Positions 21,902-33,687 of a stretch of 64,000 bases of DNA are shown piece by piece. This stretch comes from Fomes fomentarius (lineage: Eukaryota; Basidiomycota; Agaricomycetes; Polyporales; Polyporaceae). Position 1 is the stretch's first letter, and each line of letters opens with the position of its first letter. The notes under the pieces were generated by a model. That model saw only the letters and a program-made list of their open reading frames with translations, made no database searches and was not told the DNA's origin. A program made the translations under genes and the position numbers. The stretch lies in the NCBI GenBank assembly GCA_022606135.1, contig JABYQN010000002.1:3224001-3288000 (forward strand), written 5' to 3'.

Positions 21902-23674
21902 CTATTCCTTGCGCACATTGATTTCGGCCGCTCTTAATGCGCTCTTCACCTCGTCTATGCCTACTTCGCGGCGATGAAAGATGCCTGCAGCGAGTGCGGC
22001 CTCGACGTGAGTTTTCCGAAACGCTTCGACAAAGTGGTCAGCCTTCCCCGCCCCACTGCTCGCGACGATTGGTATACGGACGTTCCGGCGGACGAGCTCG
22101 ATCAAGTCGAGGTCGTAGCCAAGCCCGGTGCCGTCCCGATCGATGCTGTTGAGCAGGATCTCTCCTGCGCCCAGCTTTTCCACTCCTCGTACGAGCTGTA
22201 GGACAGATAGCGGCCTGTTTTCTCGTCCTCCACGCACGGTGCACTGGTACCACCACGCCTTGCCTCGCTCCTTCTCCGGGCCGTCGGGCGTGCCGTGCAC
22301 GAGCTCGTCCTTGTATGGACCGTCGTAGTCTGTCTCAACGTACACCCTTCGGGGGTCGACCGAAACGACGACCGCTTGTCGGCCGTAGGCGTGCGCGATG
22401 GTCTCGATCGCGCTCGTGCCATCGCCCTCCCCAACGCCATCGGCACTAGGCCGCGCGCGCATCTTCTCGACCGAAAAGACGGCTTCCGTCGCGATGCTGA
22501 CCTTGTCCGCACCGGCGCGGAAGTACGCGCCGGCGACGTCGAGGGCCGAGTGGGGCGTGCCATCCGGGTCGACCGTGTCCTTGATACCACCGCCAATGGT
22601 GAGCGGGACGAAGACGGTCTCTGCGGCGGCGCGCACGACGGCTAGCATCGGCTGGTCGAGGAGGGGAGAGTGGCGGAAGGAGGTGATGTTCATGAGGCAA
22701 AGCTCGTCTGCGCCTTCCTCGTAGTACCGTGCGGCGAGTGCGACAGGCTTGCCCAGGTTCCGCACTGCGCCCGCTGTTTGGGCTTGGGCACCGGCATCGC
22801 TGCCTGCATCGGCTGACTGCACCCGTTCGCGCACGTCGTACTGATCGCCCTTCGTGACCACAAGGTCGCCGTCATCGTTCGAGCGGACGTCCATACAAGC
22901 CACGATGCGCTTCGTAAAGCCATCCTTCGGCTTGGGCGGCCGCGCGACTCGGGGTGTCGGAGGGCTGGACACACGTTCTGCTTCTGACTGACGGAGCCAG
23001 GCGTCGAGCACCTTGAGGCCAGCAGGGCCTGATTTCTCCGGGTGGAACTGGCATGCGAAGACGTTGCCCTTGCGGACGGTCGCCAAGAACACCTCCTGAC
23101 CGTACTGTGTCGTGGTGTGCGCCCATTGGGCCACTTCGGGACGGTCCCAGTCGTACGTCGCACGGAAGGAGTGGACGAAGTAGTAGCTAGACTGGGGATC
23201 GAGTCCTTCGTGCGCGTTTTCTTCCGGATCGAGGAACTGCACGGAGTTCCATCCCATGTGGGGAACAGACTTGTCAGCGTTCGAAAAGCGACGGATGTCG
23301 CTCGGAATGATGCCGAGACCTTTGGAAGAGGGCGACTCGAGCGAGGACTGGAAGAGGACCTGCATGCCTATGCAGATGCCGAAGTATGGCTTCCCGGACG
23401 CGAGGTACTCGCGCAAGGGCTCGTAGAGCCCGCGTGATATGAGGCCATCGATCGCACTCCCAAATGCACCGACGCCAGGGAAGATGAGGCTCTAGGGAAC
23501 GTGTCAATGGCAATGTGAGCGCGACGGAGTTGTGTCAGAGTTTGATAGACTTACTGTCGCCTTGTCAAAGTCAGCTGGAGAAGATATCCACTGGAAGCCG
23601 TGGCCGAGTTTTGTGAGGGTATTTGCAAGGCTCTGGACATTGCCCGCGCCGTAGTCGAGGAGGTAGAGACCCAT
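21902..23674 (-). CDS. HIS7: Imidazole glycerol phosphate synthase (HIS7)
   Basis: Bifunctional glutamine amidotransferase/cyclase of histidine biosynthesis, 569 aa, from exons 23674-23555 and 23491-21902. N-terminal class I amidotransferase domain starting MGLYLLDYGAGN, with oxyanion/nucleophile region GICIGMQ and catalytic His-Glu in FHPEKSG; C-terminal TIM-barrel cyclase with MDVRSNDDGD, NITSF, TIGGGIKD and SSGAGK. Fusion of the two activities in one chain is normal for fungi. It faces the phosphoglycerate dehydrogenase gene across 275 bases. Confidence 0.95.
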
Positions 23675-23949
23675 GGCGGGCGTGAAGGGTTCGGGTAAAG
23701 CGCAGACAGAGCACGGACATACTTACTGCATGAGATTCGGTTCGAGTAGGCAAGTCGAGTCAAAGGGGCGAGAAAAGTGCATCTAATCTTATCTTATCCA
23801 GTCACATCATCGACGCGCCATTACGAAATTCGGAATTCCAGTCGGTCTATAATTCGACTGGCTTCTGGTCAGAGTCTACCAGAGTCATAAAAGCCTGCCC
23901 TTTGCGCCTCATCTCTGCAAAATTCACTTATTTTCCGTCTCCTGCAGCG
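23675..23949. promoter_or_regulatory. Shared promoter with two GAGTCA elements
   Basis: Region between two divergent amino-acid biosynthesis genes. GAGTCA occurs at 23757-23762 and again at 23882-23887 (AGAGTCAT). These are one base short of the Gcn4/Cpc1 site TGAGTCA. ATAAAAG at 23886-23892 is a possible TATA element for the + gene. Control by general amino-acid control is an inference. Confidence 0.4.
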
Positions 23950-25409
23950 ATGTCGTCCGCCATCTCCATTCCCAACTCCAGGCCCCACAACTTGAATGCT
24001 GTAGCGGCATCCACCTCTCCGACTACCTCCACCATCCATGACCGCGTCCTCGGCCGCAAGGAGTCGATCCACTTCTCCATTCGCCAGCCAAAAGTCCTCC
24101 ACCCCATAGACAACGACGACCTTCGTCTTCTTCTCCTCGAAAACATTAGCCAAGAGGCCGTCAAATCATTCCGTGCGCAGGGCTTCCATGTCGACCACTC
24201 GGCCAAGGCCATGTCCGAAGACGAACTCGTCGAGAAAATTGGCTCCTACCATGCCATTGGCATCCGGAGCAAGACCAAAATTACGGAGCGAGTGCTCAAG
24301 GCCGCGAGCAAAGTAAGCGAAGTCACTCCGTCCTGCTCCGATAGCGTCTGAACGCCGTTCTCTCCTAGCTCCTGGTGATCGGATGCTTCTGCATCGGAAC
24401 GAATCAAGTCGACCTTGTCAGTGCGTCGAAGGTCGGCATTCCCGTGTTCAACTCCCCTTTCTCCAACTCCCGGTCGGTCGCGGAACTCGTCATGTCCGAG
24501 ATCGTTGCGCTCTCGCGACAGTACTTCCAACGCGCGTTCGAGATGCGCGACGGGATATGGAACAAACAGTCAAAGGGCTGCTGGGAGGTCCGCGGCAAGA
24601 CCCTGGGCATCGTGGGCTACGGACACATCGGCTCGCAGCTCTCTGTGCTCGCTGAAGCGTTCGGAATCCGTGTTCTGTTCCACGACGTCGTCAACATCAT
24701 GCCCCTTGGTTCCGCCCGCCAGGTTGAGTCCCTTTCCGCGCTTCTCTCCGAATCGGACTACGTCACCCTCCACGTGCCTGAGCTTCCGGAGACGATGAAC
24801 ATGATCTCGACGGAGCAATTGGCCGAGATGAAGAAGGGCTCGTACCTAATCAACAACGCCCGTGGCAAATGCGTCGACATCCCTGCCCTCGTCGAGGCAC
24901 TGAAGTCGGGTCACATCGCGGGCGCCGCGTTGGACGTCTTCCCTTCCGAGCCTGGCGCGAATGGGGCGCCATTCGGTGACCAGCTCAACCCCTGGGCGAG
25001 CGCGCTCCGCTCGATCCCCAACGTTATCCTTACGCCTCATATCGGTGGGTCGACGGAGGAGGCCCAGCGGATGATTGGTGAAGAGGTATCGTCGGCTCTC
25101 ATTCGCTATCTCAACTACGGCGCGACAATCGGGGCAGTCAATTTCCCCGAAGTCGACCTCCGTGCGATCACGCTGGAGGAGCCCAACCACGTCCGTCTAT
25201 GTCACGTGCACAATAACATCCCCGGAGTGCTTCGCCAAGTTAACGAGGTCCTCTCGCCGTACAACGTCGCGAAGCAGTACTCAGACTCCAAGGGCGGTAT
25301 TGCCTACGTCATGGCAGATATCGCAGATGTTAGCCCCGCAGACGTCAACTCGCTCAAGGACCAGATCAGCAAGACCGATGCCAACATCCTCACCCGGCTC
25401 TTGGCGTAA
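23950..25409 (+). CDS. D-3-phosphoglycerate dehydrogenase (SER3/SER33 type)
   Basis: First step of serine synthesis from glycolysis, 467 aa, exons 23950-24312 and 24369-25409. Shows IRSKTKIT, the NAD-binding GYGHIGSQ, catalytic-region NARG (Arg) and HIGGSTEEAQ (His), plus a C-terminal ACT regulatory domain (VHNNIPGVLRQVNEVL, YVMADI). Length and N-terminal extension match yeast Ser3/Ser33. ATG at 23950 is the first in-frame start. Confidence 0.95.
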
Positions 25410-25807
25410 TAACCATCTTGGCTCCTACACTCGCACCTTGCATCTACGAAAAGCCGACTCGGACGGTCCGTCTTGCACCTATCATATAGTGGATTCGCTA
25501 CTTCTTTTACATACTTCCAACTTCGATCACTCAACTGATCCTGTTCTCTCCCACTCAACTGGCTCTCGACCTGCGTTCATCGTTCATCGTTCAACCAACC
25601 ACTGTAGCCTATACCTTCTCTGTGTAGTTGTATACTAAAGTTGGAGTCGAGTCGAGAAGTAATGTATCGATGATGTGTCTAAAATCCGGTTAGGCATACA
25701 GAGTACGATAGCGGTGAATACAGCGACAGCGACTATGAGTACAGTGCAAATTACAAGTGAGAACACTGAGAAGATAAAGTGGTCGTGCACAGAAACAGGA
25801 GAGATCC
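25410..25807. other. Convergent intergenic region
   Basis: 3' UTRs of phosphoglycerate dehydrogenase and RAD51. No gene seen. Confidence 0.5.
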
Positions 25808-27069
25808 TCATTCCTCCTCCGGGTCGCCGATACCGCTGTTAAGAATAGCGAAAGTACTCTCTGATTCTGGTAAACAAGGAGAATCATAGATCTTCGCCTG
25901 CCGGTTCGCTCCTCGGCCCTTCTTCAGTTGTACACTAGAGCACGGCATTGAGATACGACACGATGATTGCATACATCTGGCGGCTTACCGAGTCGTGGAT
26001 GCATGTGCGAGAATGTTGCCTCCGATTGGCTTCTTCTCATTCGCCATGTACGGACCTGCCGCGCCGTCCGGATTTGACATGACCTGGTTGGTGATGACCA
26101 CGGCGATCCCAAACTACATGTAGGATAAACGCTCAGTGAAGCAAGGGAGGCCAGAGAATGGATTGATACCTACTTCGTCTGCAAGGCGCTGAAGTGTTCG
26201 AAGGAATTTACCTAGGTGAGACTGACGCGCCGATAGTTCGCCACGCCCATTAAAGTCTGTCCGGTACAACGCAGTGGCGGAATCGACGATCAGCAGGCAA
26301 AACCTGCAGATGGACGGTGATGAGGTCTCTCGATTCCGCGCATACGGCTGGATCTCAGCACTCACCGGGATTCCGACATCAGAGCACTCGCAGCAGTGAG
26401 GAGCTGATTCTGATGGTCCGCGTTGTACGCTCGCGCATAGGCAACATTGTCTAGCACCTCCTCTCCGTTCAAACCTAGCCTCTCCGCAACTGCCAACAAT
26501 CGGACTGGACGGAAAGTGCCCTCAGTGTCGATGTAAAGGCACTTGCCCTCTCCTCCACCCATGTCCACAGGAAGCTGACATGTCACCGCGAGCGTATGGC
26601 AGATTTGAGACTTCCCCGTGCGGAACTCGCCAAAGAATTCGGTGATCGCGCCAGTCTCGATCCCTCCGCCAAGGAGAGCATCCAAATTCTTTGAGCCGGT
26701 GGTTATATGCACTAGTTCGGCACGGCGAGCATGAACTTCGGTGGCGCTTTGGAAGCCAAGAGGGATGATCTTCAGAGCTTTGGGAAACGGGTTCATGATC
26801 ACGCACGCTTGAGAGGTAACGAGAATTCACGGACCTTCCGCCAAAATCTTGTCTGCCTTCTGCTCTGAAATGCCCTTGATTGTCATAAGATTCTTCTTGG
26901 GTGTGTATGCTACTGCTTCAACAGTGTGCAGACCAGCCTCTGTAAGCTTCTTGATGTCTTGCGGTGTGATGCCGTACTCGGCGAGCTTCTCGACGAGGAG
27001 AGGTCCAGAGACGTGGACCTCCTGTTCCTCCTGTTCCTCCTGTTCCTGCGACGCAGTTGGGGAGCGCAT
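25808..27069 (-). CDS. RAD51: DNA repair recombinase RAD51
   Basis: Strand-exchange protein of homologous recombination, 342 aa. Exons 27069-26835, 26777-26366, 26303-26174, 26113-25989, 25934-25808. Helix-hairpin-helix N-domain ([15 protein letters not shown]), Walker [10 protein letters not shown], Walker [14 protein letters not shown]2 region [10 protein letters not shown], and C-terminal LKKGRG and [10 protein letters not shown]. Length matches eukaryotic RAD51. The N-terminal tail contains a Gln/Glu run encoded by a 9-base repeat at about 27020-27050. Confidence 0.96.
27020..27050 (-). repeat. 9-bp tandem repeat in RAD51 exon 1
   Basis: Three copies of CCTCCTGTT (plus strand), read on the minus strand as Glu/Gln codons near the RAD51 N-terminus ([10 protein letters not shown]). 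Confidence 0.8.
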
Positions 27070-27372
27070 AGTGTGCCGTAGGTTCGGAGGCGAGTGACTG
27101 AAGTCAGTGAAAAAGATGAAGTGGGAGACAGAGCCAGTCCCAGAGTGCTTGTCGCGTTGACCACGCGTCTTGTCACGTGAACGCGCCCCCTCCTCCCAAC
27201 TGTCAATGTCGGATTCGCCACCATGCACAACACAGCTGGTACAGAAGTAGAAGATGCTTCACGCGGATTCTGCTCAGTGAACCACACACGCCAAATTCGA
27301 GGCGAGAAGTCAAGTGCATGGGATGAATTATGTAGATGTTCTACTGTAGCATAACCTTTCCCATGGAACAAG

Positions 27373-28317
27373 CTACCGCCTCCCTAGTGCCCGTTCAAAC
27401 CATTGCACCGCTTGCAGGTCAAGCACAAGTCGTGGCCACTTCAACGCACTGTAGACATTCAACTCCGCCGCTGTCACCGTCTCCACGGTGGACAGGTTGC
27501 TGCTGGCCCGTCTCAATCCCTCTGGAACCTCGTCATGACCGGTGACGAAGAGCGTTCGTCTCCACCCCAATTCCTCAATGCGACCTTCCAGCTCCCTCGT
27601 TTTGAAATCCGGCCATTCTAGACTCCTCACGACACCCAACGAGTGCTCCTTGACCCTCGCGCTCAAGGCGACGCGCATACCCATTTGAATGACTTTGCGG
27701 TTGAGCTTCGTAGCGAAGTCACGCGGCTTTGGACCAAACGCTACTCCTCCACCACGCAACATGGGACTCTGACCATCGCCAAGTCGGGCACGACCAGAGC
27801 CCTTTTGAGGTCGGACTTTGCGCCCGGATCCGCGGACCTCTCCTCGCGTCTTGGTGTTTGCGCTGCCCTGACGTTGGCAATCAAGATGATGTACCGCACA
27901 TAGGTGAAGGATGTCTCGGCGGATGGGATGTCCGAACACGTCGGCATCTAGCTCGACGAGCTCCTCAGAGGGATCAACGCTTTCCTCGGGTCGAATGAGG
28001 GAAGTCATTTGGAGGTAGAGTGGACGTGCACCTGGACATCTATGACACTACCGCTTTCAAACTAAGCCAAGGTACACACCTGTGAACAAGCCTGGCGAAA
28101 CACCCAATGCATTGCTACCAGCTAACGATGCGGTCGCACTATCGTGGACAATTTGGCTCGGGAGGGAATCCGCGAAAGTGGCCTCAGGAGCAGTCACGAC
28201 AACAGTAGATAGTCGACGGACAACAAGTTGAGGAGTCTGTATGATTTTGTAGTAATTGACTGAATGCAAGGGGGAGAGACATACCTGCCCCAGCGCACGC
28301 CTGATAACAGCCAACAT
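27373..28317 (-). CDS. Mitochondrial ribosomal protein uL4m
   Basis: 282 aa from exons 28317-28285, 28236-28080 and 28031-27373. The L4 family core is plain: TKTRGEVRGSGRK, PQKGSGRARLG, RGGGVAFGPKPRDF, LNRKV. An N-terminal stretch rich in Arg and Ser (MLAVIRRALGQ, VVRRLSTV) looks like a mitochondrial targeting sequence. It corresponds to yeast Yml6/MRPL4. The third exon lies 303 bases downstream of RAD51's start on the same strand. Confidence 0.92.
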
Positions 28318-28735
28318 GGCTGTCGCTGAACCAATGCAACGAGGTTACGGGCGTCTAGAGAAGGTCAAGTGTGTGTCGTTACTGTGACATGCCTAAATTG
28401 GCTACCCTGTGACTGTGATCTCGCAACACGCCAAACTATCCAGGTGGTCATCGAACAAGTCGTTCAGCAAACTTCGAACTACAGAGGGGTGAGTTTCCGT
28501 TGTCTGTTGCTCTGATGCCTCAAGAGGGACCCGTCATACGGATCCTTCTGGCTGGAGGGAGATCTGCGCGAAGGTTGGATGCAGATAGGCTGGATTGCGT
28601 TGCGCGGATTCGGATGACCTTGCCCCCTCCCCCCTTCTGCCCATATGACACTGGCGACTTCTCTGAACACCTGGGCTAAACCCTTGCTTGTATCTAGCTT
28701 TGCGACAGCCCACGGCAAACAAGGCACACAACAAA
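28318..28735. promoter_or_regulatory. Divergent promoter, MRPL4 / RPS16
   Basis: 418 bases between a mitochondrial and a cytosolic ribosomal protein gene transcribed in opposite directions. No motif recognised with confidence. Confidence 0.35.
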
Positions 28736-29315
28736 ATGGCATCCACGACGCAGGCCGTTCAAACTTTCGGCAAAAAGAAGGTACGCTTGGAGCTCATACA
28801 TCTCACGCCCGGCCCACTCTCCTACCAATGTTGATCGTTCGTCCTTCCCCGTCTTATCCAGACCGCGACCGCAGTTGCACATGCAAAGGAGGGTCGTGGC
28901 CTGATCCACCTCAACGGCACTCCCATCTCCCTGCTTAAGCCTGAGATCTTGCGGTTCAAGGTCTATGAGCCTATCCTTGTCGCTGGCGAGGAGGCTTTCT
29001 CCGCGATTGACATCCGTCTCCGCGTCAAGGGTGGTGGACATACCTCGCAGGTGTACGCCATCCGTCAGGCGATCGCGAAGGCAGTTGTTGCGTACTACGC
29101 CAAGTACTTCGATGCAGCGAGTGCGCTCGAGCTCAAGAAGAAGTTGGTTGCGTACGATAGGACACTCCTGATCGCAGACCCCAGGAGAGCAGAGCCGAAG
29201 AAGTTCGGTGGTCATGGTGCCCGTGCTCGCAGGCAGAAGTCGTGCGTATCATTCATGCTCGCCGCGCAGGTGTCGATATCGAGGGTTGACTGTGTCTTTT
29301 TGCAGCTACCGGTGA
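28736..29315 (+). CDS. RPS16: 40S ribosomal protein S16 (uS9)
   Basis: 144 aa from exons 28736-28780, 28862-29241 and 29306-29315. Family marks: [46 protein letters not shown], and the conserved C-terminus RRQKSYR that reaches the decoding centre. The last exon is only 10 bases and encodes the final Tyr-Arg and stop. Confidence 0.97.
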
Positions 29316-29928
29316 AGGCTATGTCGTGTGGTCGCTATCATCATTGCATTGTCATGTTCTACTATCTCCTCTATACATTATGCCATAGCAACATGCAGAT
29401 TCTATGACAGGCATTCATTTGTTGGTGCAATCAAATAGCTGTACGACTACACTAAGTGTGGAACATCACCCTCAAGTTCTGCACTGTTCGATATCACACT
29501 TAGAGCAGAAGGCCTGTCTCATATGTGTTGTTACTAGTAATACTAACATTGTTAGTCAATGTAGTATGAGGCGCTAAGAAGCGAGGTCGCTTGGTCCTTG
29601 GGAGGCTGCAAACCTTATCAATCATTGTCAAGGAGTTCGCCCTATACAATGTCATGTAGTGGAAACACATGACATTGACAGAACATATCTTACGCAGACT
29701 TATCTCCGGTATTGTGGTGTGATCAGGCCGTCGCGGCGCAATCTTAGTCTAGCGATATAGAGGCCCCGTGGTGCAGTTGAAGGAACCACGGCCCTTCCTC
29801 CCCTTCCACCTCACCGCACTGCTGGCTGATTCGTGGCTACTCACAGAACGTTTCAGTCCCTCCCTTTCCAGTCTCTTGTTCAGTGCTTGAACAAGTGCTC
29901 CCTGACTATCGGTTCCAAGAACTGGCCC
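29316..29928. other. Intergenic
   Basis: 3' UTR of RPS16 and promoter of the BRCT gene. An imperfect inverted repeat (CCGTGGT/ACCACGG) spans about 29765-29795. No gene seen. Confidence 0.4.
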
Positions 29929-32618
29929 ATGGAATTTCAAGCTCAGTCAGGCCAAGGTCCTCCCCCATCCTCCGCTGACAAGGTGGTCAAGCGCCTTTTC
30001 GTGGATTCTGCTTCCCAACCTCTTAAGATCTTCGTGGAGCCGAGCGAAGTTGATCAACGCCCCAAAGTAGTGCGCACTCTCAAGGTATGTGGTCCGCGAT
30101 GTCGATCTATCCGTGCCATTGACGCACTGATGCCTCAAGAACGCGGGCGGTCGGCTCTGCGAGGACGCTGCGGAAGCCGACATAGTCGTAGTTGCGCTGG
30201 AGACTGTTTCAGCCAAACAACTCATCGACTGTTGGGCTGGGGAGAAGATCATCCTCGACGCGGAGTGGGTGCGCGAGTCTGTCAAGAGGGGATCAGCGTA
30301 TCTTGAAGACGAAAACTGGGGAGGATTTGCTGCTGCGGATGGAAGTTCTGCCTCGATTCAGAAGTGAGTGGTCGATATCCCCACGTCTTCGTAATTCTCG
30401 ACATATGTTGATATCGTCAAAGAAGTCATCTACCAACCCCTCGCGAAACTCCTTCCGAATCAAAGGGCGCTCAGGAAGAACAAGTCATGCAGAACCAACC
30501 GTACCCGCCTCCAAATGCTCAGTCTCAGCAGCAGCAACCTTCTTCATCCCCCTTCCAGATTGGCTCTCAGTTCCAAGCACAACAAATGCCTCAGCAACTA
30601 CCTCCTGGTCAGCTAATGCCGGGGCCCGGGATGGTGCAGAATTACCCTAATGGACAGCCGATGGTCCCGTATTATCCGCAGCAATTCATGCAAAGTCTAT
30701 ATCAGGCGCAACCTCCGAACCCGGTTCCTGTCGCCATGATCCCTGGCCAGCAATTTCAGCCAAACTACCAGCAGCAGATCCCTCCTTACATGCAACAAGC
30801 AATGTATATGCAGTCCCCTTACCCCCATCCTGTACCTCAACAAATGACCTTTCCACCACACATGATCTCTATGCCCTTCAACCAGGCCATGGATGCTGGT
30901 TCCCCTATGCACACTGGGGGTCAATTTCATACCTCTGTCTCTCCTGAGATGCACGGTCAAGGGCATCAGAACAGCAACATCTCAGGTTTGGCTTTTTCAC
31001 ACCTTTCACACCACATGAATTTGTAACCGAGTCCCGCAGGTTCATATCGCGACTCTCCGATGGATCAGGATGAACCACCTACTCTCAAGAGGAAGGCGCA
31101 CACAACGGACCGCCCTGAGGCTGGTTCCTCCAAGAGGGTCAAGGCACGTGACGAATATCCCAAACACCGCGATCGGAGCGCATCATATGATGCAGACCCC
31201 TTACCGTTTGCACAGTCTTCTCATTCCAGACATGACTTGTCCTCGGATAACGAAGATTTGAAATTGTTCAACAAGGATACGGGCGAACCAAGCGGATTCT
31301 TTGTACAGGTCGATATCAGGTATAGGGGTAAGGTGGCAATTGCAATTAAGGTGGGTAAACGTCCGTCAATCATCAATAGGAGCTGAATAGATTCGCTTGA
31401 ATTGCGCAGAAAAATGGCGGGGAACTAGTCGCCAGCATCTCCGACGCAGACTACGTGATACTTGGGAACCCTACGTCGAAGAATTGGGAGGATTACCTGA
31501 GACAGGCAGCCTACCACGGGAAGTTACCGGTCAAGCCACAATGGGTATATGACTGCGTTAAGCATGACACTATCGTCGACATGGATGAGGACACGTACGC
31601 AGTAGTCAAGGTGGAGAAGAAGCGAGGTCAGCAATCGTCTTCGGGTCGACGACGCACCGTCACACGCGTATCGGAGGACGAGGAAGCCGAAGAATCGGAA
31701 CAGGACAGACCCGCACTACTGAAGAAGGGGGAGAAGATATCCAAGAAGGGGGCGAAAGTCAAGACTGAGAAGAAGGCGCGCCCAAAAAGACCGGAAGATG
31801 AAGATACGAGAGCCTCTGCAAACGGAAAGGTGAAGATCAAGGCGACGAAGGAACGATCCCCGTTACCGAAGGGCCATAGCGATACGTCTCCTCCGCCTCC
31901 TACACACGTCGTTGAGCATGTACCTGGCAAAAATCGCTACACCCGAGAAGATATGGACTACTGCGACAAGTACATACCAATTCTCTTCGCGCGCAACCCT
32001 GGAACGACCACTACTGCGATAGCAGAGAAGTTGCATAGCAAGGTATCTCTAAAACCTTTGTGATACAGGGAAGAGATTCATAACGTTTGTTAAGATGCCT
32101 CACCACTCCTTGAATTCATGGATGTCCCGCATCTCAGGCCCAATCATGCGACCTAAGATCGACAAGTGGCGGCGCCGTGCAGAGATTCAGAGTCGTAAGG
32201 ATAAGGAGGACGCGACCTCACAGCGATCGACAAATGGAGCAGCCCGAAGGCTCGTTGTGCCCCCGCCCACTCCCCCAACTTCCAATCCTACTGCGGCGTT
32301 TGATCCTGTGAAAGTCATGGCGAAATTCTTCGCTGAAGGCCGGGCGGACAGTCTGGAGGATGCAGCTGTATGGCATGTGATGGCCAAAGAGGTATGTTGT
32401 CTCGGTCACTTCTACAGATATAGAAAATTTGACGTGTTATGTAGTATCCGCGCTTGACTGCTCAGGACTGGGAGAGAGTCTGGAACGAAGACTACGAGGC
32501 AGTTCAGCAGGAAGTACAGCAGGAAGTGCAGCGATTAACAGGTTTGGGCGCTTCGGAGGGGGGAGGGGGTTCAGAACCAATCAACAACTCGCATGCTCCG
32601 AAAGCAGAGCAGGCATAA
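29929..32618 (+). CDS. Rap1-like protein with two BRCT domains and a Myb-like domain
   Basis: About 785 aa from exons 29929-30084, 30140-30363, 30423-30985, 31040-31350, 31410-32042, 32095-32391, 32445-32618. BRCT-like module 1 at about residues 20-115 (KRLFVDS...LKNAGGRLCEDAAEADIVV, AEWVRESV); a Gln/Pro/Met-rich linker; BRCT-like module 2 at about 385-475 (KNGGELVASISDADYVILG, PQWVYDCV); basic/acidic linker; then RYTREDMDYCDKYIPIL...HHSLNSWMSRI at about 592-645, which resembles the Rap1 Myb domain. Rap1 is a shelterin/telomere component. A DNA-repair BRCT scaffold is the alternative. Confidence 0.65.
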
Positions 32619-32823
32619 TGTATGGATGGTAATGTGCACGGTGTATGTGGGATCTCTTACTCCTTCTATATATGCCGTATAACGAGAATCGCAATGTTCT
32701 TACCATGTCAAATGCATGCCTTGGTTCATACTGCGTCGAGCGGGCAGGTGTCAGCGAGTAGTAGGAATTATAGCTCCGCGGTTGCGAATTGAGTGATAGG
32801 GCTCTACATCGGCAGACATAGAT

Positions 32824-33446
32824 CTATTCCGCATCCTCTGCAGTCGCTGGGGAGGGCGATGGTCGAGGATGCTTGAAGAAGCGTTTTCTCCTCTCCTCTA
32901 TCGACTCTGTCTTTCCAGGCGCAAGGCCCTGCCCATTGTAGTCGAAAGTTCCGACAACGGTTCCGAGGACGGCGCAGGAGGCAAGCGCTACGGGCAATGA
33001 ACGTGCTACACGGACAAAGTAAGCCCGCGGACACTTGAGAAATGGCCATGCAAACGCACCTCGAATTCCAGCCAAGAATCCCGCTGCACACCCTCCGGCT
33101 GCCCCATTAAGAGGGTCATCCACCTGTCGTTGATTTGCCACGACCGATTCCGTTAACGCGAAGGTCGCGCCCATAGCAGCTACGAGAAACACGACCGCAT
33201 GAAGTACCCCATCCCCGCAAGGTTTACGCAGCACGCACCGAAGAATCCGATTGTGCCCCCTGTACGCGTCAGGAAACCAGCAGCACCGCTAGAATGAGTT
33301 CCGAGGGCATTTTGGACGGCGCTGACCAGGGCGCCGATGCCAGCAGCTTGAAGACCGACGGCAGACGCGTACTGAAGAGAGGGTTTAGGGTCGTATGCGA
33401 CCTTCTCTAGCGTTGCGCCAGACGTAGTGTCGATGGGGTCCGCCAT
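32824..33446 (-). CDS. Mitochondrial complex I accessory subunit, Tim17 family (NDUFA11/NUO-21.3b type)
   Basis: 169 aa from exons 33446-33239, 33179-33060, 33005-32824. Four weak membrane spans with Gly-rich turns, e.g. GLQAAGIGALVSAVQNAL and GGTIGFF/AAMGATFA; start MADPIDTTSG; pattern LNGAAGGCAAGFLAGIRA is typical of the Tim17/22/23 fold in the complex I B14.7 subunit. A Tim17-family protein of other function is possible. The second intron (33006-33059) is 54 bases and stop-free. Confidence 0.75.
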
Positions 33447-33687
33447 GGAAGGAGGCGGTCGGCGAAAGTCGTGTATGAGATGAGGTGAGAGTTGGTCGCG
33501 GTTGTCGCCCTGGGCGTCACTGACACTGCGCCCGGCGACTTTCTGGCCAATCACCCGCCTACCTTTCCTCATCCTTGTCATCTTTGTCAACGTCCGCCAC
33601 CCGGCTCGCGGCTGCTCATCTAGCAAACACAATAAGATATAGATATCTGTTTCTGTCTTCCTCGTGCGGTGGTGGTACTCCTCAGCG

